Assembly (NCBI GenBank): GCA_030428945.1 | Contig: JAUIEC010000003.1 | Coordinates: 310,001-374,000, forward strand | Length of the DNA: 64,000 nt | From: Phycisphaerae bacterium | Lineage (GTDB): Bacteria > Planctomycetota > Phycisphaerae > UBA1845 > Fen-1342 | Reading direction: 5' to 3' | Shown here: positions 9,533 to 17,291 of the stretch, piece by piece | Layout of the letters: each line of letters begins with the position of its first letter | Numbering within the stretch: the stretch's first letter is position 1 | Translations under genes and position numbers: made by a program | Notes under the pieces: model-generated | Told to the model about the DNA's origin: nothing | Seen by the model: the letters and a program-made list of their open reading frames with translations, nothing else | The model's database searches: none

Positions 9533-10768
9533 TCAGGTCGCCAGGCCGGCCGCCCGGCGGCGGTCGTAGTCGATGATCACCAGGTAGAAGAGCACCACGC
9601 CGAACAGGTACAGCCCGGCGGTGATCAGGAAGACGTTGACGTAAGCGACTTCGAGGGCCCGCAGGCGCTGGAACAGCAGTCCGCTGAGGAACCAGGATCC
9701 GGACCAGACCGATGCGTTCAGGGCGCTGACCAGTTCCTGGTTGCGGGCGCCGACGTAGTTCATCGTCAGTTCGGAGATCATCGGCCCGGCCATGTTCATC
9801 AGTGGCTGTCGCAGGATGTAGAACAGGCAGGCCAGCGGGATCGCGACCGGTCGTTTCGCGATGTACTCGGTCAGGGCGAGTCCGACCAGCATTCCGATCG
9901 CGATCAGTTGGGTGCCGGGGATCGCGCGGCGGTAGCCGAAGCGGTCCTTGACCAGCGGGATCAGGATGATGCTGAGCAGGACCACGCCGGTGGCGGCCGA
10001 CGAGAGGATGCCGACGTGGCGGGTCTCGAACCCGTGGATGTTGGCGAAGAACAGCGGCATGAACGGAATCGTCAGGCCGGCTCCGACGGCGATGGTCGTG
10101 CTGGGGACCATCGCCCTGGTGATCAGGCCCCAGTCGTAGCGGCGTTCATGGTGTGCCAGCGGCGGCGGGATCTGTTCCGGCGTCCGGATCCGCAGCAGGA
10201 AGATCACGCCGAGGGCGCCCAGCAGCGAGAACGCCTGGAGCAGTCGCTCGGTGCTGAAGAAGACCTCGTCGTACTCCTGCAGCGAGTAGATCGTCGCGCC
10301 GGCGACGATCATCGTGAAACTCCAGGTCGAGAAACTCAGCGAGATCGCGGCCGTCTGGTTGGCCTGGGCGGCGTTCCGCATGATGTACGGCAGCACCGTG
10401 ACGGTCATGCACATGAACAGCAGGCCCCAGACCATCTGGCCGCCGATCAGCAGGAACTCGCTGTGCGTGCGAACGCCGTGGATCACCAGCAGCGAACACA
10501 ACGGGATGCCGAGCACCGAGACGTAGAAGAACGGTCGGATCGCGCGGCCGCGCAGGAACCGGCCGAGCGGAAAGGCGAGGGCGAGTACGCCGAGGAAGCG
10601 GTACTTGAAGTAGCCGGTGGCCTCGTCGTCGGTGTATCCGGATTCCTGCATGTAGAGCAGCAGGGCGATGAAGAAGGCGGCGTTGGTGAACTGCACGCAG
10701 ACCTCGGCCAGGATGACCATCAGCACATCCTGTTCGAGGCGGCGGTAGCGTTGCAGCAGTTCCAGCAT
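9533..10768 (-). CDS. MFS transporter
   Basis: The product is 411 residues with about twelve hydrophobic segments, for example VLMVILAEVCVQFTNAAFFI, FLGVLALAFPLGRFL, FLLIGGQMVWGLLFMCMTV, AVGAGLTIPFMPLFF and VNVFLITAGLYLFGVVLFYL. A charged loop RIRTPEQIPPPLAHHERRYDW in the middle is the expected cytoplasmic link between the two six-helix halves. The fold is the major facilitator superfamily, a proton-coupled or facilitated carrier in the inner membrane. No substrate-specific motif was recognised. The ribosome site before ATG 10768 is weak (GAGCC). It stands alone, convergent with the propeller gene and codirectional with the PEP-CTERM gene upstream. Confidence 0.85.
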   Translation of the reverse strand: MLELLQRYRRLEQDVLMVILAEVCVQFTNAAFFIALLLYMQESGYTDDEATGYFKYRFLGVLALAFPLGRFLRGRAIRPFFYVSVLGIPLCSLLVIHGVRTHSEFLLIGGQMVWGLLFMCMTVTVLPYIMRNAAQANQTAAISLSFSTWSFTMIVAGATIYSLQEYDEVFFSTERLLQAFSLLGALGVIFLLRIRTPEQIPPPLAHHERRYDWGLITRAMVPSTTIAVGAGLTIPFMPLFFANIHGFETRHVGILSSAATGVVLLSIILIPLVKDRFGYRRAIPGTQLIAIGMLVGLALTEYIAKRPVAIPLACLFYILRQPLMNMAGPMISELTMNYVGARNQELVSALNASVWSGSWFLSGLLFQRLRALEVAYVNVFLITAGLYLFGVVLFYLVIIDYDRRRAAGLAT

Positions 10769-10901
10769 GGTGGCTCGTCGATGGCGGCCCGCTCACCGAT
10801 GGCGGGCGGTCCGCAGGATAGCGGTGGTCGCGGGTTGAGGCGAAGGGGTGTCCCGCGTTTCCGGCTTTCGTTGCGGCGCGGGGAGGGGGGGGCGTGTGCG
10901 C

Positions 10902-10940
10902 AAAAAGAAACCGGGACGATCCGTGAGGGACCGTCCCGGT
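10902..10940 (-). terminator. Intrinsic terminator of the PEP-CTERM gene
   Basis: Read on minus, ACCGGGACGGTCCC pairs with a downstream GGATCGTCCCGGT arm (nine uninterrupted outer pairs) and is followed by TTTCTTTTT at 10909-10902. It lies about 28 bases past the stop at 10968. Confidence 0.85.
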
Positions 10941-10967
10941 CGATGGTCGGACAGACGCGGGCGTGCC

Positions 10968-11654
10968 TTAGCGGCGACGCGTCGCGAGCAGGCCGCCGAG
11001 CACGAGGAGGCTCAGCGTGGCCGGTTCGGGGACGATGAAGAACGAGCTGTTCAGCGTCGCCTGGTCGCCGGCACTCAGGTTGAAGTCGTGATCGATGCCG
11101 AACATGTCACCGATGGTGATGCCGACGCTGCCGGCCTGGGGACCCCAGGTCGTGCCGTCGAAGTTCACACCGCCGGCCGGGGCGACCAGCGAGTAGGGAT
11201 CGGCGAACAGCGTCTGTTCGGTGGTGGCTTCGATGAACGCGCGGTAGATCGAGTCACCGCCGAGGGCGGCCATCGTGGCACCGTCAGCGTTGACGTCGAG
11301 CACCGTGATCGTCGACGCACCACTGACGGTCGGGGCCGCGATCGTCGCGGTCGAAGCGGTCGACAGGTCGAACGAGAAGTCCGCCGCCGCGCCCATCAGG
11401 TTGGTGAAGCCGGCCACGCCCGTGATGAACGGGTCGCCGTTGACTTCGAAGTCCCAGTCCAGACCCCAGCCCAGTTCGGTATTGGTCATCGAACCGGTCC
11501 AGCGCAGGGTGCCGTCTGTGCCTTCCGTTACTTCGCCGACCTGGTTGCTGCTGACCGTAACAGTACCCAGGGGCGAACCGACCGTGGCGAAGACTTCGCC
11601 AAACGCGGTGCCGCAGCAGGCTGCGGCCGCCATCAGTACAAGGAATCGCTTCAT
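10968..11654 (-). CDS. PEP-CTERM sorted exported protein
   Basis: The product is 228 residues. The N-terminus MKRFLVLMAAAACCGTAFGE is a signal peptide; the frame stays open 45 codons further upstream, but GGAGGTGAG 7-8 bases before the ATG at 11654 decides the start. The C-terminus is a classic PEP-CTERM tail: VPEP, then the hydrophobic stretch ATLSLLVLGGLLA, then TRRR. Such tails are recognised and removed by an exosortase (EpsH family), and the proteins usually reach an extracellular matrix. The middle (VFATVGSPLGTVTVSSNQVG, GDMFGIDHDFNLSAGDQATL) is beta-rich with no known domain. No exosortase gene lies in the window. The sorting call is firm; the role is unknown. Confidence 0.9.
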   Translation of the reverse strand: MKRFLVLMAAAACCGTAFGEVFATVGSPLGTVTVSSNQVGEVTEGTDGTLRWTGSMTNTELGWGLDWDFEVNGDPFITGVAGFTNLMGAAADFSFDLSTASTATIAAPTVSGASTITVLDVNADGATMAALGGDSIYRAFIEATTEQTLFADPYSLVAPAGGVNFDGTTWGPQAGSVGITIGDMFGIDHDFNLSAGDQATLNSSFFIVPEPATLSLLVLGGLLATRRR

Positions 11655-11677
11655 AGGATTCTCACCTCCGTGGCCCC

Positions 11678-11707
11678 ATAATAGTCGTTGGTCGGGGCGA
11701 AAGGCAA
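11678..11707 (-). promoter_or_regulatory. Probable promoter of the PEP-CTERM gene
   Basis: On minus, TTGCCT (11707-11702) and TATTAT (11683-11678) are separated by 18 bases, leaving a leader of about 17 bases before the ATG. Confidence 0.5.
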
Positions 11708-11866
11708 CTGAAATCGGGCAAATCCTTTCAATGGCCCCGGAGTCTGGCCGGGAGTCCGTAATTCCTTTGTTGGCAATGCCTTGCGGCACAGCAAGGCGGC
11801 CCGTCCGGCGAGGTTTGCCAGCGGGGTCGGGGCACTCCGCCGAGGCCAGTCGCCGATTCCCCTCGT

Positions 11867-14443
11867 TCAGCAGCTTCGGCCGAAGTTGGCCAGCAGGACC
11901 GCCAGGTCGCTGAGGTCGGTGTCGCCGTCGCGGTCGGTATCGCCCGGGCTGTCGGGGCCGGTGTCGCCGAAGTTGGCGAGCAGGATCGCCAGGTCCGTCA
12001 GGTTGACGGTGCAGTCGCCGTTCAGGTCGCCGGACAGCACGGTCATGAACTGCCGCATCATTTCGTGATCCTCGTGTTCGAGGATGTGGCAGTGGTAGGC
12101 GAACTTGCCCGGATAGTCCTCGAAGCGGGCGATCACCCGGACGATCTCGCCCGGATGCGCCATGACGGTGTCCTTCCAGCCCCGCTCGTTATCGGCCGGC
12201 GGGACAGCCGGCCCGGTCGGGAAGACGCGGTCGCTGATGATCACGAAGGGCTGGCGATCCAGGACCTGGAAGAACACCAGGTGCATGTGCATCGGGTGCG
12301 AGAGGTTGGAGTCGTTGACGAACTGCCAGACCTCGGTGGAGCCCAGTTCGGGGTACTCGGTGATGTGGTCCCAGTGCAGGCCGTTGATCAGCCACTGCGT
12401 TCCGGTGCAGCCGCCGGTGAACTTCTCGAGCAGGAACATCCGCTCCTCGGCCGCTTCGTTCGGATCGAGCGGTTCCACCGGCACGAGGGTGGGCGGGACC
12501 GGATCGGTGTTGCCGGGCTGGGCCTGGACGATGAATTTCATCACCTGCGGCAGGTCGTTGGCCGGGTCGCCGTTCGGGAAGGGGGCGGGCGCGCTGTTGG
12601 TCAGCAGGATCTCGGTGCCGCCGGCGTACGGGGCGAAGTCGACCAGCAGGTCGGCCCGCTCGGCCGAACCCAGTGTCAGCGAACTGAGCGTGACGGGGGT
12701 CTCGAACAGGCCGCCTTCCGAGCCGATCTGCTGGAACGTCATGCCGTTGTCGAACGCCAGCGTCAGCGTCCGCGCGTTGCAGCCGTTCAGCACCCGCAGG
12801 CGGTACCTGCCCTGCTTGACGTTGTGGTACGGCCAGACCATGCCGTTGACCAGCATCTTGTCACCGAAGAAGTGCTCCTGCCAGGCGGCCGGGTACTTCA
12901 GTGATCCGTCGCCGTGGAAGCTGCGGTCCATGATCGCCAGCGGGACTTCGAATTCACCGCTCGGCAGGTTCAAGGCGGCTTCGGCCGTGTCACGGACGAC
13001 GTACAGTCCGAGCAGGCCCATGTAGACATTCATGCGGGTCAGGCCGAGGGCGTGGTCGTGGTACCAGAGTTGCGCGGCCTGCTGGTTGTTGGGGAAGATG
13101 TAGGTGTCGCTGAAGCCGGGCAGGAAGGTGTCTTCGGGGTAGCCGTCGAACTCGGCGGGGACGTGGCCGCCGTGCAGGTGGGTGACGACCTTGGCGACGT
13201 TCTCGGCGCCGTGCGGGCAGAGGTCGACGGGCAGGTAGTGTTCGGTGCGGAGGTTTCCGTTCGGGTCGCGGATGTCGTTCAGCCAGTTGATCGTGACCGG
13301 GTTGCCGGTGGTCGCTTCGATGGTCGGCCCGGGGACGCTGCCGGCGTAGCCCCAGACGGTGGTCGGCGGCAGTTCGGTGTGCATCTGCTGGGTGAATTCG
13401 GTGATGTCGATGTCGTAGGTGGCGACGCCGCCGGCGGTGCCGCTGGTCGGGACGGCGGTGGCGGGCAGCGGGAGCGGATCGAGGTAGGGGGTCAGCACGA
13501 GCGGGCAGAGGTCGGTGGAGCAGGCGACGCCGTCTCCCTGGTAGGTGCCGCCCATCGTGGCGCAATCGGCGGCGCTCAGATCGCTGCAGGTCGTGTCGGC
13601 GAAACAGCAGGCCCCGGTCTGGACGACGCAGGGGTTCGGACTGCAGGGGGTGCCCTGACCCTGGTAGGTGCCGCCGGCGTTGCCGCAGTCGGTCAGCGAC
13701 AGCAACTGGCAGGTGCCATCGCTGAAGCAGCAGGCGCCGACGATCGACGACGGGGTGTAGTCGATCACCAGTTGCGGCGCGGTGGCCTGCGTGCGGGCGT
13801 CGAAGCGCTTGGTGGTCTGGATCTGGGCCTCGTTTCCGATCAGGATCCAGCCGAAGTTCGAACCCGGCGTGTCGAGCCAGGCCTGCACGTCGGCAACCGT
13901 CGCGGCGGTCGACGACCAGTTGTAGCTGCCGATGCCGCCGATGCCGGCACTCGCGGAAGGCGCCGCGGCGTAGTCACCGCCGACCGTGGCCCAGGCCGGT
14001 GACGAGGTCGGGTTGGCTGCGACGTAGAACGTGTAGTCCCAGGTGGCGTCGCCATCGAGGGCGGTCGTTCCGCCGCCTTCTCCGCCCGGTGCGTCGGAGG
14101 CGCCCTCGCCCCAGTCGGTCAGGACCCGATGCACCGCCACCGTGTGCGTGCCGCCGATCGTTCGCGACATCTGCATCGTCAGTGTCGCGCTGTTGATGGT
14201 CGCGCCCGGCGGCAGGCTGCCGGCCACATCGAACCAGACCAGGGCGCGGCGGTTGAAGCCGCTGACGGTGCGACCCGCGAAGAGCCACTGCCCGGCCCCG
14301 TTGCTGGCGTTCTTGTCTTCCGAGTACAGGGTCGTGTCGCGCCCGGCGGTCAGCACGGCGACATCACCCACCGCGCGCGGCAGCGAAAGCGGGAGCGTGA
14401 GTGCGAGCAGGGCGAGGGTCAGTCGTCGGGTTGCGGATGTCAT
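11867..14443 (-). CDS. Multicopper oxidase with DNRLRE, Cys modules and dockerin tail
   Basis: The product is 858 residues. The frame is open further upstream, but MTSATRRLTLALLALTLPLS at 14443 is the signal peptide. Residues 27-230 match the DNRLRE domain (DTTLYSEDKNASNGAGQWL, RRALVWFDVAGSLPPGATI). Residues 235-310 hold two Cys modules (GACCFSDGTC, GACCFADTTC). The oxidase core is about 320-790 with all four copper motifs: HLHGGH near 421, WYHDHALG near 462, HPMHMH near 716 and HCHILEHED near 782, with Met four residues on (HEMM) as type-1 axial ligand. The layout resembles the CotA/bilirubin oxidase branch. Residues 805-858 are a dockerin-like pair ending in FGRSC. It should oxidise a phenol, metal or similar donor with O2 outside the cell. 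Domain order suggests a surface-displayed laccase; the substrate is not predictable. Confidence 0.92.
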   Translation of the reverse strand: MTSATRRLTLALLALTLPLSLPRAVGDVAVLTAGRDTTLYSEDKNASNGAGQWLFAGRTVSGFNRRALVWFDVAGSLPPGATINSATLTMQMSRTIGGTHTVAVHRVLTDWGEGASDAPGGEGGGTTALDGDATWDYTFYVAANPTSSPAWATVGGDYAAAPSASAGIGGIGSYNWSSTAATVADVQAWLDTPGSNFGWILIGNEAQIQTTKRFDARTQATAPQLVIDYTPSSIVGACCFSDGTCQLLSLTDCGNAGGTYQGQGTPCSPNPCVVQTGACCFADTTCSDLSAADCATMGGTYQGDGVACSTDLCPLVLTPYLDPLPLPATAVPTSGTAGGVATYDIDITEFTQQMHTELPPTTVWGYAGSVPGPTIEATTGNPVTINWLNDIRDPNGNLRTEHYLPVDLCPHGAENVAKVVTHLHGGHVPAEFDGYPEDTFLPGFSDTYIFPNNQQAAQLWYHDHALGLTRMNVYMGLLGLYVVRDTAEAALNLPSGEFEVPLAIMDRSFHGDGSLKYPAAWQEHFFGDKMLVNGMVWPYHNVKQGRYRLRVLNGCNARTLTLAFDNGMTFQQIGSEGGLFETPVTLSSLTLGSAERADLLVDFAPYAGGTEILLTNSAPAPFPNGDPANDLPQVMKFIVQAQPGNTDPVPPTLVPVEPLDPNEAAEERMFLLEKFTGGCTGTQWLINGLHWDHITEYPELGSTEVWQFVNDSNLSHPMHMHLVFFQVLDRQPFVIISDRVFPTGPAVPPADNERGWKDTVMAHPGEIVRVIARFEDYPGKFAYHCHILEHEDHEMMRQFMTVLSGDLNGDCTVNLTDLAILLANFGDTGPDSPGDTDRDGDTDLSDLAVLLANFGRSC

Positions 14444-14734
14444 GGCGGTTCTCACATCTCTGAGCCGCGCGCGAGGCGCGACCGGGTTCTGCGCCTGTCC
14501 GGCGCACGGGTCGATCGAAAGGTCTGTCGATGCCCCCGCATCGGACCGGGCACCCGCAGCGCGGATCGCGACCGCCGGTTCCCGGTACCAGACCTCCAAA
14601 CTAGCTCGCGCCGCGTGCCGATTCAACCCGTTCCGACCCCGCCGGGCGGCTTTCCGCTTGCCGCCCGCCCGGCAGGAGCGATATTCTCAGCAGCGGTTGC
14701 GACAGACGCCCCGCCGCGGGCGCAAGGGGTGATC
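14444..14734. other. Divergent intergenic gap
   Basis: This 291-base gap lies between the divergent oxidase and the 14735 gene and must hold both promoters. I see TATTCT at about 14682 as a possible plus -10 box, and no convincing hairpin or small gene. Confidence 0.3.
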
Positions 14735-15262
14735 ATGTCGGACGATTCGCTGGACCTGAAGCTGTGCTGGGAACGGGATCTGCACCTCGGACGCGATGCG
14801 GCCGAGCGGCTGATTCGCGCGGCGGCCGGCGACGTGCGGATCGTCGAACGTCTGCGCCGCTTCCTGGCGCGGGACCTGGCACCGGCGGCCGCGGCCGCGC
14901 TGCGTGACCGGGATGTCGTCCGCCTGGTGGCGGAGCGGATCGCGCGGGGCGAGATCGTTGCGTTTCGATCCCGTGTCCGGGGCGGGGCCTGGACGGCCCG
15001 GCACGTTCCGGCCGAGCAGCCGGAGCCGGTCCTCGCGACGCAGACGACGACGGAGCTGACCTGGATCCAGATTCGACTGGTGGACATGGAAGGCGAGCCG
15101 GTTCCGAACGAGCGTTACATCCTGCGGATGCCCGACGGCAGCGAACGGACCGGGCGGCTGGACTATGTCGGACGGGCGCGGGTGGAACGAATCGATACGC
15201 CGGGGACCTGCATGGTCAGCTTCCCGGACCTGGACGGCGCGGCGTGGGAGCCGATCGGCTGA
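14735..15262 (+). CDS. Hypothetical protein with carboxypeptidase-regulatory-like C-terminus
   Basis: The product is 175 residues, with no signal peptide. AAGGGGTG lies 5-12 bases before the ATG at 14735; the frame is open far upstream, but that region has no coding look. Residues 1-75 are Arg-rich and helical (LIRAAAGDVRIVERLRRFLARDL). Residues 105-175 form a small beta-domain: WIQIRLVDMEGEPVPNERY, LPDG-like MPDGSERTG, and GTCMVSFPDLDGAAWEP. This last part resembles the short beta-domain found at the tail of many VgrG spike proteins and related T6SS-linked proteins (from memory of the family). No other secretion gene lies nearby. It may be a cytoplasmic adaptor or remnant. Coding status is likely; function unknown. 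Confidence 0.7.
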   Translation: MSDDSLDLKLCWERDLHLGRDAAERLIRAAAGDVRIVERLRRFLARDLAPAAAAALRDRDVVRLVAERIARGEIVAFRSRVRGGAWTARHVPAEQPEPVLATQTTTELTWIQIRLVDMEGEPVPNERYILRMPDGSERTGRLDYVGRARVERIDTPGTCMVSFPDLDGAAWEPIG

Positions 15263-15277
15263 CGCCCGCCGGGGGGC

Positions 15278-17119
15278 TCACTCTGTCGTGACGGGGCGGG
15301 TGGCGGTTTCGCGCGGCAGGTGTTCGTGCAGGATCCGCAGGACTTCGGCGATGACGCCGGGGTGGGCGCTGGATTCCATGTGGGTGGCCTGCACGACGAC
15401 CTGCGAATCGGCTCCGTCCAGGCTGGCGCTGTCGAACGGAACGATCCCGTCACTGCCGCCCGGCCGCGGACCGGCCCGGTTGGCGATGATCGAGTGGTAG
15501 CGGACGTGCGGCGCGATCGGTACGCCGGCAAGCTGCTGCAGGATCGGGCTGGTGGCCGACAGTCCGGTGATGGCGTTCGGGGCGGGCAGTTCGCTGGCGG
15601 TGGCGGCGTTGACTTCCTCGATGTGTTCGGTCAGATCCTGCGGCAGCCGGACGTTGGCGGCGAAGAAGCGGGCGAACCACGCGTCGGCGAGTTCGGCGCC
15701 GCGATGCGGTGTGACCAGGAAGACGACCCGGGTCACGAACGGCAGGGCGTGGAATTCGAACACTTCGGTCAGCAGGGCCCGCTGCGCGGGTTCGATGTCG
15801 AGTTCGTCGATCGGGATCGCGCTGATGCTGCCCCAGAGACGCTCGTCGCTGTTCTGCACCTGCAGTTGTGTCAGCAGTCCTCCCAGGCTGCGTCCGACGA
15901 TCACCATCCGGTCGAGAGCGGCGTCGGTGCCGGCCGGGTCGAGCGTGCTGCGCGCGGCGCGCAGCGACTCGCGCAGCTTGGCGGCCGAGTACAGCAGCGG
16001 CGCGCCGGTCGGATAGCGGAAGTACCAGACCTGGTAGCGTTCGCGGAGCAGCGGGTCGCCGAGGATCTCGTTGGCCATCATGCCCCAGGCTTCGGGCGTG
16101 CTGAGCAGGCCGTGGACCAGGACGATCGGGGTCCGGCCGGGGCGGTAGGGCTGCATCATGAACAGCCCGGCGTAGTCCTTCCAGGCGGCCACGTTGAGGA
16201 CGCCCTCGATCGGCGGGAGCTGTGGTCCGCGCGAGAGCATGTAGGCCACGGCGGTGGTCGTATCGGTTTCGAGCGGGACGAGCGTGGCGCCGATCCGGGT
16301 GGCGGTGGTGACGGTCGGGTCGAACAGCTCGGCCTGGGCGCCTTCTCCCTCGGTGTGTCCGAGGGCGGTGGCGAGTGGATGCCGGATGCGGATCAGGATC
16401 GTCAGCGGCACGGCCTGGGGCGTTTCGCGGGGGCGGAAGCGATCGGCGGCCGTGGTGTGCACGGTGGGCGGGGGCCGGATGGCGAGGACGGGGACGCCGA
16501 GTCCGAGGGTCCGGTAGCTGGGGAGTCCGATCGGGGCGTAGTCGTAGACGATTTCGAGGCGGGTCTGCGGGTCGGGGGTCCAGGTCAGGTCGTTGGCGTG
16601 CGCGCGGGTCCGCAGGGTGCCGCGCAGGTGTCGCAGCTTGACCGCGCCGGCCCAGTCGGCCCGCGTCTGCTGACGCCACTGGACGATGCGGGCGAGAGAC
16701 CGGTTGTAGAGATCGCATGCCAGGCGGAAGGCGGGGTCGAACGGTTCGGCGGGCTGGTCCCCGAACAGGTAAGCGTACGAGAAGAGCAGGGCGGAGGCCA
16801 GGTAGCGGGCGTCCTCGGTCTGCTGGCGGCGTTTGCCGACCGCATAGCACAGTTCGGCGACGGCCAGGCAGGTTTCCGGATCGGGTTTCCGGTCGAGCCG
16901 GGTCATCAGTTGCTGAATCTGCTCGGTGCGGGAGAGGCTGGCCAGGTCGGCGCGGCGCAGGACGCGGCCGGTGCGGGCGCTGGGCTGGTCGGAGGTCAGG
17001 GCGGAGCGCTGCTGCTCGAGGAACCACTGCTCGTCGGTGGTGCGGCGGAGTCCTTCGCGGGCGCAGCCGGACAGCAGGCTGAGCAGGACCAGGCCGGTGG
17101 CAAGACAGGTTCGACGCAT
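15278..17119 (-). CDS. Lipoprotein alpha/beta-hydrolase (esterase/lipase-like)
   Basis: The product is 613 residues. The start at 17119 gives MRRTCLATGLVLLSLLSGCA, a lipoprotein signal with lipobox LSGC, so Cys20 should be acylated; GGAG lies 8 bases upstream. Residues 25-340 are a helical N-terminal region (TRLDRKPDPETCLAVAELCY). The hydrolase core spans about 345-610: oxyanion-loop motif IVLVHGLLSTPEAW, nucleophile elbow VGRSLGG (GxSxG) near residue 440, a late acid in GGSDGIVPFDSAS, and a His in THMESSAHP near 590. Such enzymes hydrolyse esters or lipids. The lipid anchor places it at the inner or outer membrane facing the periplasm. It converges with the 14735 gene after 15 bases. The substrate is unknown. 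Confidence 0.87.
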   Translation of the reverse strand: MRRTCLATGLVLLSLLSGCAREGLRRTTDEQWFLEQQRSALTSDQPSARTGRVLRRADLASLSRTEQIQQLMTRLDRKPDPETCLAVAELCYAVGKRRQQTEDARYLASALLFSYAYLFGDQPAEPFDPAFRLACDLYNRSLARIVQWRQQTRADWAGAVKLRHLRGTLRTRAHANDLTWTPDPQTRLEIVYDYAPIGLPSYRTLGLGVPVLAIRPPPTVHTTAADRFRPRETPQAVPLTILIRIRHPLATALGHTEGEGAQAELFDPTVTTATRIGATLVPLETDTTTAVAYMLSRGPQLPPIEGVLNVAAWKDYAGLFMMQPYRPGRTPIVLVHGLLSTPEAWGMMANEILGDPLLRERYQVWYFRYPTGAPLLYSAAKLRESLRAARSTLDPAGTDAALDRMVIVGRSLGGLLTQLQVQNSDERLWGSISAIPIDELDIEPAQRALLTEVFEFHALPFVTRVVFLVTPHRGAELADAWFARFFAANVRLPQDLTEHIEEVNAATASELPAPNAITGLSATSPILQQLAGVPIAPHVRYHSIIANRAGPRPGGSDGIVPFDSASLDGADSQVVVQATHMESSAHPGVIAEVLRILHEHLPRETATRPVTTE

Positions 17120-17231
17120 CGCGGGCTCCGGTCGGTGCAACTCCGGGGCCGGCATTGTGGACGCGTGATCGTGATCGTGCCAGTGCCGGGCGTGCGGCCG
17201 GGCGATCCGGGTTGTGGTGGACAACAGGCAG

Positions 17232-17259
17232 CGACCCCGACAGTTGCCTGCCGGGGTCG
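17232..17259 (-). terminator. Hairpin after the large TSP3/PA14 gene
   Basis: CGACCCCGACAG (17232-17243) and CTGCCGGGGTCG (17248-17259) pair at 11 of 12 positions around a TTGC loop. There is no T tract on minus, so termination is probable but not proven; it sits 32 bases past the stop at 17292. Confidence 0.5.
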
Positions 17260-17291
17260 TCGCGGGAGCCGCAGAGATCAGGTCCTGCCGG

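Noticed and set aside
11768..11786. Possible sigma-54 promoter ttggcaatgccttgcgg
   Set aside because: Spacing between GG and GC is one base short.
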